Shown here piece after piece: positions 1-12,800 of a stretch of 64,000 nt of DNA; the first letter of the stretch is position 1; every line of letters starts with the position of its first letter. A program made the translations under genes and the position numbers. The notes under the pieces are model-generated. The model had not been told where the DNA came from. It saw only the letters and a program-made list of their open reading frames with translations, and made no database searches. Source of the DNA: Styela clava (taxonomy: Eukaryota; Chordata; Ascidiacea; Stolidobranchia; Styelidae); contig NC_135254.1 in assembly GCF_964204865.1 (NCBI RefSeq), forward strand, positions 15,195,001 to 15,259,000. Reading direction: 5' to 3'.

Positions 1-11
1 ATTTGTTACAG

Positions 12-3000
12 ACTTCCAACATTTCAAGGTATTACAATCGCGTACTTCATCCCAACCGTGATAATCATGGGAACTGATAAATGGAAGTGTCCGGCACCTA
101 TTAACTTTAACTTATCTTCTTTGCCTGCTAATTTGTCAGTATTTTCAGTGGATACTAACTCATCTTCGAGTCAGCATCTCACAGATCATTCTTCTAACAT
201 GACGTTAGAAATCGACACGAATTATTATCATTATTATATTGATAACGATGGTGAATTTGTAGACAGCAACGAACTGTGGGCGAAACGTATACGAGAGGTC
301 AGTAAGGCACAGTTAAACGAGAAGATTGACCAAGTTTATTTTTGACCAACCGATGTAGACATTGATTAAATAAACTTTCAAAATACGACTTCAGTCATCC
401 TGTTTATTGTGGATGCTTTGCAATAATTACCACCGGAACGAATTAAATATATAAGGAATATTTTCGGTTCACCAACCACCCGTTTTTTCTACTTTTCTTA
501 TCCCCTGCCAGGCATTAAAGCTTTATTGTTGTCCAGCCCGATTTGTGGAAACAATCAGAATCAGTGGTTCGCTGAGATACGGCCACAGGTGCGTCTAACT
601 CTCGTCTGAGGGCTGCGCTGTTGACGTAATTATTAATTTGACAACATTAAGACTGAGACGGTGCTGCTTTTGAATCATTTTTCTAAAATAAACACACTAA
701 AATCTTTCATTTGTTCTTTTTTCATAATATTTCGTTCCGAACATTTGACGTGGAAAATAACCAAAACTACACATATTTACTAATATCGAAACACATTGGG
801 GAGTGCACTTACATATTACTATTTTATTTATTGAATATTTTGGGCAGGTTCAAGGGGCAATCATAATAAGTTCTCTTATACAAATATTCATCGGGTTCAG
901 TGGATTTATTGGATTCGTCATGCAATATATTGGACCTCTCACCATCACACCCATCTTGGTATTAGTGACGATATCACTCAAGGAGATCACTGCCGCTCAA
1001 GCCAGAACACAATGGGGAATTGCTCTTCTGTAAGACCAGAAGCATATTTCTATTGTTTATATAATCATTCAATTCATATACAGTAACGCAAAATTAACAG
1101 AAGTTAATATTAAATGCTACTTGGAACGTTTAGAGACTAACACCCTTTAACAGTATCAAATTACGATGTACTGCCATTTAAACATTTCACGCCTGACGTT
1201 TCTTAACAGTTACTTTTTTGACCTTGCCACGACGAAAAATTTTATCCTAATTTTTGCGTAACTTTTTTAACACACTGTATATTTGATTCATTTCCAAGTC
1301 ATCCTCCGATAAAGATGAGCTAAGATTTAAAATATCAATAATATTCCCAATTCGGTGGAGCCGATACTATTTTGTTGTTATCAACGTGAGTTTTAATGGA
1401 TATAGAAATTGAACTAATGATCTTTAACATGTATGACCCAAATAGATATACCGGCGTACTAATAAATGGGTCATTAGCTTATTGCGAGTGTTGGTCTCTG
1501 GTTGATCTGGTGAATGTTTACTGAATGAATCAATGTATGTCACTAGACCAGGCGAGCGTTGTTCTGGTTGTTGACGCGTTGAGTGACATGTTTATTGTTT
1601 TCCAGATTCGTGGCAATTTTTATTCTCTGCAACATTATTTTAAAGAAAATCACTATTCCATTTCCATTGATGCATCCACACAAAAAAACTTTAACAACAA
1701 TGAAAATACCCATTTTTGAAATGTTTCCGGTAAGTTTTTGACCTAAATTCAAACGTTCGAAGATTAAACAATACAGGTCCTATAGTATAAAACATCAACT
1801 CGCGGAAAAATTTAAGAGATTGTATTTGAACCCTATTGACAGTTAAATTTCACATGTTATATAGTCTATCAGAAGAGTGGTTCCTAAACTAGGTCCATCG
1901 ATTGTTATCGTTTTCTATCAAACCCTAGTGAGGAGGGAAATTGTGTCGGCACTTTTGAACTGACGTGATATCAAACCTAGTCGAGAGTCCGCAACGTGTG
2001 TTTTTCAGTGTCGATATTAGCTCTGGCTATAAAACCAAGTATCCCGAATACAAAACAACAAATTTAGAACACGCATATATGACTAGCGTTCCCAATACTA
2101 TTTCCATTTGCCTATTCGCATTTGTCTCTAATAAAAACCCAATTCCAAATTTGTCGATGGAAATGCCATTGCAGTCGTCACTTCGACCAAGATGCTGTTT
2201 GGTGAAAATTAAACTACACCAAATTCGTTTTACTGCTTGCAATGTACATGTATTACGAAAATCGGTCAAGGCTTCGCCATATGCTTGAAAGACGTAATTA
2301 GGGGAACTTGAACCAAAAAAAGGATGGTAACCGCTATATATATATAAAAAAAATTCGGGCGCAATGTTGGGTTTTATGTACAAACGGGGAATTCTTCGGA
2401 CTGCATTTTAATGGGTATACTTTTTTGGGGGATGCGGTATTTTATTGATGTAGTTTCAAGAGGTGTAATCGGTAGAGTATGTTTCTACATGAAATGAAGT
2501 AAATATATGTTAAATGTACAATTTAGTAGCTGTTGACACTGTTACTTCAACTTGAATATATGATGTAGTTCTGTGTACAAAACATGCTGACGGCAAACGA
2601 GCACATTTACAAGTTGAAATTCGGAAGTTTACTATCTCTCAGTAAACACTGTAGTGTATGTACAGAGTTAGGTACTATTTCGTCCCCATATGACTGGATC
2701 GATTGTCGCGAAAATATTGTACGAACGTGCAAAAGCATTCCGTGTAAAATCAACATTTCTTATCTAAGCAATATTTCGTAATATGTGGCCTAAACGGTAT
2801 TAATATTATCGACCATGATCATGTAAATGTGTGTGGCAAAAAAGTTCAAAATATAATTTTAATAAACAAAAACAAACGGTCATCATTGACACCGATTCGA
2901 TGCATAGATGTAGGTCAATTTCAGGCCTATCAAAGTTCTATAGGAAGACAAGACATGGGTGGTCGAGCTTCAACATGTTGCTCTTGTTGTTGGTGTTGAA

Positions 3001-5761
3001 AATTACCAAAAAAAGAGGTTGCAGAAAAGGACGACATCGGGTACAAATACCGAAATACGAAAAAAAAAGTCAAAAGTCACTTGTCCGGTCAGCAATGGCA
3101 TTGAGAAATAGAAGTTAGATTTATATGCTTTACATAAAAGTGAAGAATTTGAAGAAACTCCAGCGCATATTTTGCAAATTCGTTAAAAAAATTTCACTGT
3201 GTTTCACTTACAATCCATCAATAATATATATATCATACAATTTTGATACTGACAAAAAAACTTTCATATCTCAGTTGCAAACTAATTTTTCTTTTTTTTT
3301 AAACAGATTCTGATTGCAGTAGTGACAACATGGTTACTTTGTTACATTATTACTGTTGCTGGTGGATTTCCAGATGATCCTACAGTCCCAGCTTACCAAG
3401 CAAGAACTGACACAAAACCTGGAGTAGTTTCAAATAGTCCATGGTAATAAAATTGCTTTGCATGAGCATATCAATAGTGGGAGCGGTGGTCAGGTGATAA
3501 CTCGCTGGATCTTCTTATATTGGTGTCGACTGTCGACACTTGAAGTTATCGCGTTGAAACACCGCGTAACTAACATAATTCATGATGTATAACATGGATG
3601 GTTTGTGTTCCAAATCAACATTTATTTTTCTTCAAATAAACATTGTATCTTTCTGCATAAGATGGCTAGAATCTTGTCGGCGGCAAATGTACGTTATATG
3701 AAACGAATATCACAAATCAATGCAGATGAGATGTGATACCATTTCAATTTGTTTTCTTCCTTTTAGGTTCCGGCTACCATATCCTTTCCAATGGGGTACT
3801 CCAACATTCAGTGTGATTGCCGTATTTGGAATGTTTTCGGCGATTTTTCCAGGAATATTTGAGTCACTTGGAGTATATATGACATGTAGTGAAATGTGTC
3901 GCCAGCCTCCCCCACCGAAACATGCAATTAACCGGTTTGTGCGTTTCATCGTATTTAATTTTTCAACGATTCTATACCTACGATGATATTTTATTAAAGT
4001 ACCAGTTCACCAGCCACTAAATGTCTGTTCACATTATTGGCCCGTGTGAAACTCTGAACAAAATCACGAGGCAAGGCAAAAACCGTATTCAACCTTCTCA
4101 ACGTATATCCTAGTTTAAAATTCATAACTGCGGCAATAAAACTTTATTAAATTTTAACGGTCAAAATTAAAAATAGTTGACTGAATCGGCAAAAAAGCCC
4201 TCGAAAAAAAATTACATTTCAAATTTCAGAGCAGTTTTAATGGAAGGATTTGGTATGTTTTTCGCTGGACTTTTTGGAAACGGAAATTCCACAACATCTT
4301 TTATGGACAGTGCAATTGCGGTTGGAATTTCAAGAGTTGCTAGCAGAAGAGTAAATATTTATACTTTGATCACGAAAGAGAGAATTTTGCAGAATATAAT
4401 TTAAGAAATGCCGGGAAATAAATTTTGTCTTTCCGTGAAATACACAATTGTTGCTGTAATTTTATTATTCAGACCTGTGTAAAACACATAAATGGAATTG
4501 AGCGGCATTAGTTCTTCGCTATAAAACAGTGTAACTATTCTATCACGTTCAGGTACTGCAAGGAACTGGGTGCATATTGATATTCACTGGTCTGTTCACG
4601 AAATTTTGCAGTTTGTTTGTTTCTTTACCAAGTCCAGTGATCGGCGGTGTTCTACTCTCTGTTCTGGGCATGATAGCATCAGTTTCTATAGCTATGTTGA
4701 GAACAGTAGATTTGAGAAGTATAAGGTATTCATTACTTATTTATTTACGCTTTATTGAATAACGTCACCATTAATACAATACAATCTGATTTCATTTTTC
4801 AGGAATTTGTTTGTGTTGGGTTTCAGCATATTCTTTGGACTGGTCGTTTCGGTTTACGCCGCTGATGGAATTGAGGATATTGACGTCGGCGTTCCAGAAA
4901 TAAATAATGTGATCGCGATTTTCCTTCAAATACCGATGTTTATTGGGGGCGCTGTGGCGCTAGCTTTGGATAACCTGTTGCCAGGTATGAGCTAGTTATC
5001 TGATTCTCAGCATTAACCGGAAAAAAATTAACATGAGCACAATTTTAGAAAGGAAAAGAGTTGTTTAATTCGAACTTTTGCTTTCATGTATTTGTTCCAT
5101 AATGTAACCACACGAAGATATTTTTAACAACGCGTATATTAACATAGGATTCAATTGTTTATATATAAATTATTACGACTCAAATTTTCCAACTTGAAGA
5201 TTGTAATCAGATCCTCCAGCAACAATTAATTTATTCATTCATGTGCAGCTGCTGGTTGTAAATGTTTTCGATATGCTGACTTGTTGCTGAAGATGCCATT
5301 ATTGCAAATTACACATTTGACAAAGTTTGAAATGAGTTTAAAGGTCTAGCAGGTTTTCAGAGTAATTTATTTAAAATTGAGTGGTTGTAATAAAATTGAG
5401 CTATGCTGCAACTGATTGAGGCATATATTTATATATGATAAAGCTTTTTTAGTTTATATAGTGAGAAGCAATCCGCGCATTGATGACTTCTAAATGGCGA
5501 TCACAGCCGCCATAAGAAAAAGCAATTGAGATAATAACGCGTTTGTAACCTTATATATTCTTCACAGGCTCTAGAGAATCACGAGGGTTATTTCATGACC
5601 AAATATCTTCAGAAACTAAAGGAATGGAGGCTTATGATCCTCCCTGTTGTGTTGGTGTGAAAGGTTTGAGATTGCTGCCGTTATGTCCTGATTTTGTTGA
5701 ACCGACAGTGGAGGAATATGGACTAGAAGAGGAAGCTCAAAATTTTGTGACACCTACTTAG
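12..5761 (+). CDS. SLC23-family nucleobase/ascorbate transporter, 5'-partial
   Basis: Multi-pass membrane permease of the NAT/SLC23 family (Na+-ascorbate transporters in vertebrates, nucleobase carriers elsewhere). Nine exons join in phase: 12-297, 848-1029, 1606-1729, 3307-3443, 3767-3934, 4230-4350, 4553-4725, 4803-4984, 5568-5761, giving 521 residues to a TAG. About the first 90-120 residues lie upstream of the window. Family landmarks in order: [102 protein letters not shown] and NLFVLGFSIFFGL. The first extracellular loop is long and carries four N-glycosylation sequons (NLS, NLS, NSS, NMT). The family signature normally written ENxG...T reads DSAI...S, so substrate choice is uncertain. 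Family assignment is firm; the orthologue (SLC23A1, A2 or A3) is not. An AATAAA lies at 5838-5843. Confidence 0.93.
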
Positions 5762-6864
5762 GATAAAACAATATCATCAATTCCTTAATTAGGATGAAGG
5801 AAATAGATCAGGCGCCTACAAGGATCATCAGAATAGGAATAAAGATTGCTTGCGCTTTTGAACTTTTCATTCAATTGTTTTGGTTTTCTTTTCTGAAAAT
5901 CTAGATTGTATCACCAGCCATGATCGTTTCCAATTCAAAAATATATATCAAATATATATATTCTATAAACAGAAATGTGTTTATGATTATCTTATGTTTA
6001 CGTATTATTAGAATACACAGGACAATACATGCAAGTTTGCTTTTGGTATCAAAAACACTTTTGGTCCCTAGATTTTCTTTCTTCGTTAGTTTGGTCAGGG
6101 AGCATAAATAGTCTACGTGTAAGTCTTTTCCTCATTCAGAATGACAGAGGGAAATAGTGGATGAAAAGCCAATTAACTAAGCCCATTAAAGTACATTAAC
6201 TCAGCACCGTCAAAAATAGTTTTTGGCAAACAATTGCAACAAATAATACATGTGCAACAAAACACCCAGAAGTGTGAGCATTGAGCAAGCTCATGCAGAA
6301 AATTTTTTTCTCCCGACAAATGCAAAGACAGGTCTGAGGAGTAAATCTGACTCACTCATATATATATATAATTGCAATGTACCGGCAATAAAACGAGCCA
6401 CATTGAAATATAAGTATTAGAGTACGTCGCTATAATACTTTTGGTAAAATTCAAGAAATGGCATTTTCTGCGTTTCTAATATCTCGAATACGTTTCTTGA
6501 ATGTTACCATTCCGAAGTTCCTATGTTGCAAACCTGGCATCCTAGTTATTATCGAACCCACTAACAATCAGTTATAATATTGATAAATAACCCACACCTT
6601 CCCTTCACAAATAGCGGACATTGAAGCGTTGCTCATTCAAAACTATTCGCATATCGTATTGCTTCATTCCAGTTACCGAAGGCTTTCTTCAAACTACTCT
6701 ATTATTAGCGCTTGTCGATATTATTGTAAGTCAGCTATGGATACCGTTGTTTGCGCAGGCTTTCTTCTTTGTGTTAGTCGCATCGTATAAGGTAAATAGT
6801 AGCCTAATTCGTTGTCGAACCACGTATTAAGTTGGTCAGAAATCTTAACTTACATGAATTGGCA
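5762..6864. other. Intergenic spacer between the SLC23 and TIR/Tudor genes
   Basis: Holds the 3' UTR and AATAAA (5838-5843) of the transporter and, presumably, the promoter and 5' UTR of the next gene. A 69-codon open frame at 6621-6830 has a hydrophobic stretch but no recognisable domain. I see no RNA gene or clear repeat. Confidence 0.6.
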
Positions 6865-9800
6865 ATGGGCTCTTCGGGATCGAAAAATAGCGTAACTGTA
6901 CCAACTATTGGACAAAGCAAAGGTAATTTTAGTTGCACTCCTTGAAAAGTGTAATGAATATAACGTATAATGTATTGCCTATTTAGTTCACCAAGATTAA
7001 ATATTCTGACATTTATTATTATTATTACTTGGCTTCAGTTAGTGATTTGAGTTTTGCATCTTTACTACGTCGACTCGAGGAAAAACAGACTGAAATCGAA
7101 CGGTTGAAAGCTGCAAACCAAGCCCAACGAGAGGAGATTAAGAAATTGAAATATGAATTGGAGACCAGTCGTATATCAGCGACGATACAGAAACCAATCT
7201 CAAACAATGTGAGTAGCTGTCAAAAAATAACTTAGCATCAGCATGTTTGGGAACGTGCCTATACTCTATATTCCTGTATAATTTAACGTAATAGCTCTAA
7301 CCTGACTCACTTTAGATTAGATGTCAAGGAGCAAACAATATCTGCGTTGCCAGATATTGAAAATTTGCACAATCGAATTGAAAAGCTTGTCATCGTAAAT
7401 CACATAAGGAATGCTGTTCCCATGCAATAACAAGCATTATTAGTACTTAGTTGAAAGTATTGAAATCCATAATAACCATTAGTATAGGGATACAAGCATA
7501 TACCCACAGATACGGTCTTCTTATCTATCTCGTAGTAAAAATATCACAGCTTCACTATTATTGAAACTCGCGGGAATCGGCAAACAAATATTTTTCTCCA
7601 AATTGTTATAATTCGACGGTTTCTATGTGAGCTCAGCAAATGGCAATTTGGTATAACGAACGATCTGTTCCAATGATAGATTTATTCTGGATTTTAGCCA
7701 TCCTAACAGTTTTAAATAAGCGCTGTTTAAAGTTGGGGTTTGCAATTTAAGGGTTCAGACCTTCAGACAAAATGTACAAGATAATAATCTGAAAGAATTA
7801 GATTTACCGGTACTTTCTTATTGATATTTTTATTGTAACGTATGGGAAGCATTATGGCTTATAACATACCGGATTACCGGTATTTGGTTTCTGAATCTTT
7901 AATTGCACCTTCCTATTGTGTTTCCGCAGGAACAACCAAATTTCAATTCTTCAAATATTCTGACACCTGAAGATGTTATTTCGTCTCAAGCTCCTCAAGG
8001 CAACATGCCGAAGATTGGAGATCACGTGGTATCAATGTGGGGCGCAAGCAAGTGGCAATATTTTACAGGTAAACATGGGCTTATACCTAAAACAGTACGT
8101 ATTTGATAGACAATTATGGATTGGAAACCCACACACTATAAGTTGAATGCGAGTTTCACTCTCACATGACCTGACCTTTGTCACGAACGCTGGTTTTCGG
8201 GAGATGATAAAAACACGAATTCGATATTATTTCAAATTACTTCAAAATTACCTCATATATATTTTAGAATTCAACAAGTTAGAATTCAATTCGTTTCAAA
8301 ATTGTACAATTTTTTGTGGCCATTACCTCGGGCAGCACAGAAAAATTCTGGGATAAGGCTTTCAATAAAGTTTTTATTTTAAAAGTATCGAATCAACTTG
8401 ACTTTTATTTTCTTTAACAGCGACGATTGTTGGATTTGATTCCTCCAGCCTAAAGTATACAATAGAATGGGATGATGGCGATCCCACTGGACGAGTAATA
8501 GATTACTACAATCTTGCACTCGATAAAGTACCTTCTCCCGATCAAATTGGAGTTGGATCAAAAGTGCTGTTTCACCAGGGAGAGTGAGTATTTCACATGA
8601 ACATTTTCGTTGATTGTTTTCGTATGATTCATCAAAAGACAACATTGTTGACATTTGAGAACAAACAAAATATTTATTTTAGAATAAAAGAATATCCGCC
8701 AAAACTCAGACTAACTCCCTGTTGGTGATTATTAGCCTACTATACCCACTGTGTAACCTTATCAAAAAAATCAACTCTGAATTGTGCAGAAAAATTGAAT
8801 CGATGAACGTATTATTTGTTTGTCAGTGGTGCCATGATTCCCTAGTTACCTAGTATATTAGACCATCTTTTTCCATTTATGTAGAAGCTAGGTTTAGGGG
8901 ACAGACAGTCCTCATTGGCAATTTTTTATGTTGGGTTCAAGTTGTTTACTTTCTAGTTATATGTTTGGTATTTATCTGGTTTCACTATTTAGACTATATA
9001 GATATTTGTGTCCACTGCTTCTTGAGCAGACTATTCAGTTTATCAAGTATTTCGTAGTTTTTTGTTTTAAATTTTATTTTGTTGTTTGGTCTCAAAGTTG
9101 AGAAAGAATATGTTTACGATAACTGTATATTTAACAAAAAAGCATAGATATAGAAATATCTCATCCATATCAATTTGTTTCAATCACAATTCATGAACAT
9201 GAATAATTTGAAATGAGGTATCTTAATGTACGTAGTTTGCATTAATATATATTCTTTATGTCCATTCTGTTCAGGTGTGCAACTGCAGAGTAATAATCGA
9301 ACATGAGTGTCAAGCGCTAAGTGTATATTATAGCAAAAATATCTTTTCGTACACTTTTTAATATTTTTCAATATTGTCGCGTCTATCGGTAATATTCTCA
9401 TGTTTTCCGCTTTATAGCAGAGAATATAATCAAAATTATATACAGAAAAAAGTTTAAAGTTGTTCTTTAGATACAAGCAGCAAGAAGTACACGGAGTTAC
9501 AAGATCTGGCGGATTCAGATGGCACCAGGGAGAAATTACTAAAAGTGTCAGACAGCCGGACGGTACAAGGAAATACCAAGGCAAACATACAAAGGGGGCA
9601 AGTGACGGAAAATGGGTGTTGTACAAGGTGATGTTTAAACTATCACCAATGAAAGATAGCCACTTTCGTAATGTTCAAAAAGTAATATTGTTTTGTTGTT
9701 ATATTAGGACTATTCTGAATATTTCTACAATTACAAAATAGATGATTTTCGAATGCCACCGAACGTATTTGACATTCTGGACTCCGTAACGGGTTAGTGA

Positions 9801-12800
9801 ACTATCTATGTATATACTTAGTTTAAAACAACATAATATGTTATGAAGGTCAAAACGAAAGTATTTTGCTTTTATTTGCAACATTTCTTCAATCAGGGCC
9901 ATCCGAAGGAACTCGCCCGCAGCAATCTGAACAAGGAAGTATAGATGTTTTCATATCCTATGCTAAAGTTAACAGTCCTGCAGCAATAAAAAATCATGAA
10001 ATAGAGTCAAGTCTTCTTCCTCCATCGTATGAAGAAGTTATGATTGAAGAGTTATGCGATCCAAGAGATATAGTATCGCACTTGAAGGAAATGGGTTAGT
10101 GATTATAATGTAAAAAATGCAGAACATGTCACAGGTAACAGTCAAGGGGCACAATAAGATTTATATGCCATTTTATAGATCAAAACTTGTTACACTTTTG
10201 TCTGATTCAACAAGATCAAATCAGCAGTATGTTGTGCTATGGCATAATCTGCGCATAATATGTTTCGCGGAACAGGCTATTATAAATAATATTTAGCAAA
10301 AAAATGAAAAAAAAATTGATAATTTAACCCAGTGCCTTTTATACTTTTTCTGTGCGACTCTGTAATTTATTGAATATTTTTATTAATATGATGCATATAA
10401 CGTTATAGGAGTTAGTGTTTACATCACAGAGGATATAGTTGATGATAATGAAGCAGGTCTGTTGGAAATTGTATCGGCTTTAAAACGGTCTAAAATCTTT
10501 ATCGCATGTCTAAGCGATGAATACGCGAGTAACGACAGGTGTCGGATGGAATTTCAGTATGCTAAGAAAACAATGAGAATACCTGTTATCCCGCTGGTGG
10601 TAAGATCATTTGAAGGCATTCTGTCTTTTTTTTACAATCAACTGTTCCGTAACAGTCAAATTGTTTCAGGTCGGCACGGGTTCATTTCAGTGGAAAATGA
10701 CTGTTGTCGGACTTCTCATTGCGGGGGAACTTTACATTCATTTCAAAGACAAAAGCGTGGAAGGATTCAAAATGAACGAACTTTTCCGCTCTATCAAGAA
10801 ACATATTCCCGAACTTCAACTAAAAAACGTTAATTTTGCGGCGACTGGAAACGCCTCATTAGATCTCATAACAACGCCAGGACTAACTCTAACAGGTGTG
10901 TTTTTTTAATATTCTCGCCCGGGATACAAACGTCCACTTGCTATATGCGAGAATACGCATAGCCTATTTAATTTAACAATGGGTGAAAAAATGCATGGTT
11001 ATGACAACTGACCCGTGGCCTCTGGCCCACTTCGCCAACACATTTAGCCTGGTGGAATTCAACTAAATATTTACTAGACTAATATTGAAATATATTATCA
11101 TAACTTTACAATCATTGAATTTTGAAAAAGCGCAATCGCATTTTATGCATGCGTACAATTCACCTCATGCAAGTCAAGTGCTTCAGCTCATAATCATCAT
11201 ACCTCAATCTACCATGCATGTACGCTCTGTATTTATGTACCAAATTAAAATTTACGGTAGGGGTGTGTAACATTTTTTGTCGGTGGGCCACATAACCAAA
11301 TTCAGACATCTAGCTGGGCCCCAAAACAAAATTAGTTTTCCTATGTACACAACGAATTAAAAAAATATCGACTACTAGAGCGCCGGGGGAAAGGCAAGAG
11401 AAGAGAATGCGGCTATCGCTTTTCCTTCCACTAATAAAGGCACCGGGCAAAACGGCAACAAAATTAACGCAGAGACAAGAGGAAATATCATTAAATATTT
11501 TTACCTATGTAAGTGACTTTTCAATTAAGGATAAACTGTCAAATTAGGATTTAATGCTTGATGATGAAAAATCTGAGTGTTGATAAGGGCCACACTTAAT
11601 GGCTTGGCGAGACGGGTTGTGGCCCGCGGGCCGTAACTAACAACAAGCTTCTCTGCAATATTTCCTGTTCCGCCTTAAATGCCAACTTCTGCAAATTCTA
11701 ATATCAAGGTGCGCAACTCGAGACGGGAGTGCCTGACATTTTCTTCAGCTATTGTTGGTCAAACTCCAAGTCTGCTGCTGATAGAAATCAAATATCAAAA
11801 TATATTGGAAACGAGTGGAATGATCCAAGGGAAATTGCAGACAAGTTAGCACAAGCAAGCGGAGCTGCCACGTGGATCGACATAAAACGTCTAGAAAGTG
11901 CTGCCGATGGCATGGGCATGGTAATCAAATAGATATACCTCTTATATATATACCAAACATTATATTCTGGGTAGAAAATTCAATAGCATCATCGAAACGA
12001 ACTGTCAAGTCAGGAGATTATATTGAATATTATAAAAACATTATTACAGATATAAATGATCATGCGATACGATGTCCCCATTTTCGAGGACAAACGATTT
12101 TGGACAAAGAAATGTGAAAATGCGTTCAAAACCAGCGTTATGCTATACCATATGATTACTTGTAGCTCTTATAATCATATTCAGTCAGACAGAATTTTAA
12201 ATCACCAAGTATTTTATTACATTACTGAATATAATATTAATTTACAATTTTACGTTTAGTTTGGACAAATCGCTTCAGCTATTGGAGATTGCAAAGCGGC
12301 TGTGGCGTGTGTTAGCAATGAATATGCCAACAGCGATAATTGTAGAATGGAGTTACAATATGCTGGTTCTTCCTTGCAAAAACCGCTCATTATTCTCGTT
12401 GTGGGTGAGTCATAACCATAAAGTACTTTCAACGGTGATGAACCTAAGTTGCAAAAATGTAAAATAAACTATCTTTCGTTATCAAGAAAGCTAACAAACT
12501 ATTGTGCAGCTTGAACGAACAAGTAGACTCAATTTTTCCCCCATTGTTTCCAGTCTATCGTACACTTAATGCTGTATTGTATATCGTTGTCCTAATGCAT
12601 GTAGTAATATTTTAGATCGTTTTTTATCTAAAATGTCTGTGATTCGGGAAATGTTCTTTGTTCTAATTCACAAGAAAATTCACACTCTTTAGTTGTGTCA
12701 TTATGTTGTCTTCTTTCTGAAACAGTTTTAAAATAGCCTACATAATTTAATGAAAATCATGATCTTTTAAACGTTTTTATGGCGGCGACAAAGGATGTCA

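Noticed and set aside
2027..2383. 118-codon minus-strand open frame within the SLC23 gene
   Set aside because: Falls in an intron of a well-supported plus-strand gene and has no recognisable homology.
9180..9626. 148-codon minus-strand open frame
   Set aside because: Overlaps an intron and exon 5 of the TIR/Tudor gene in antisense; a shadow of that gene.
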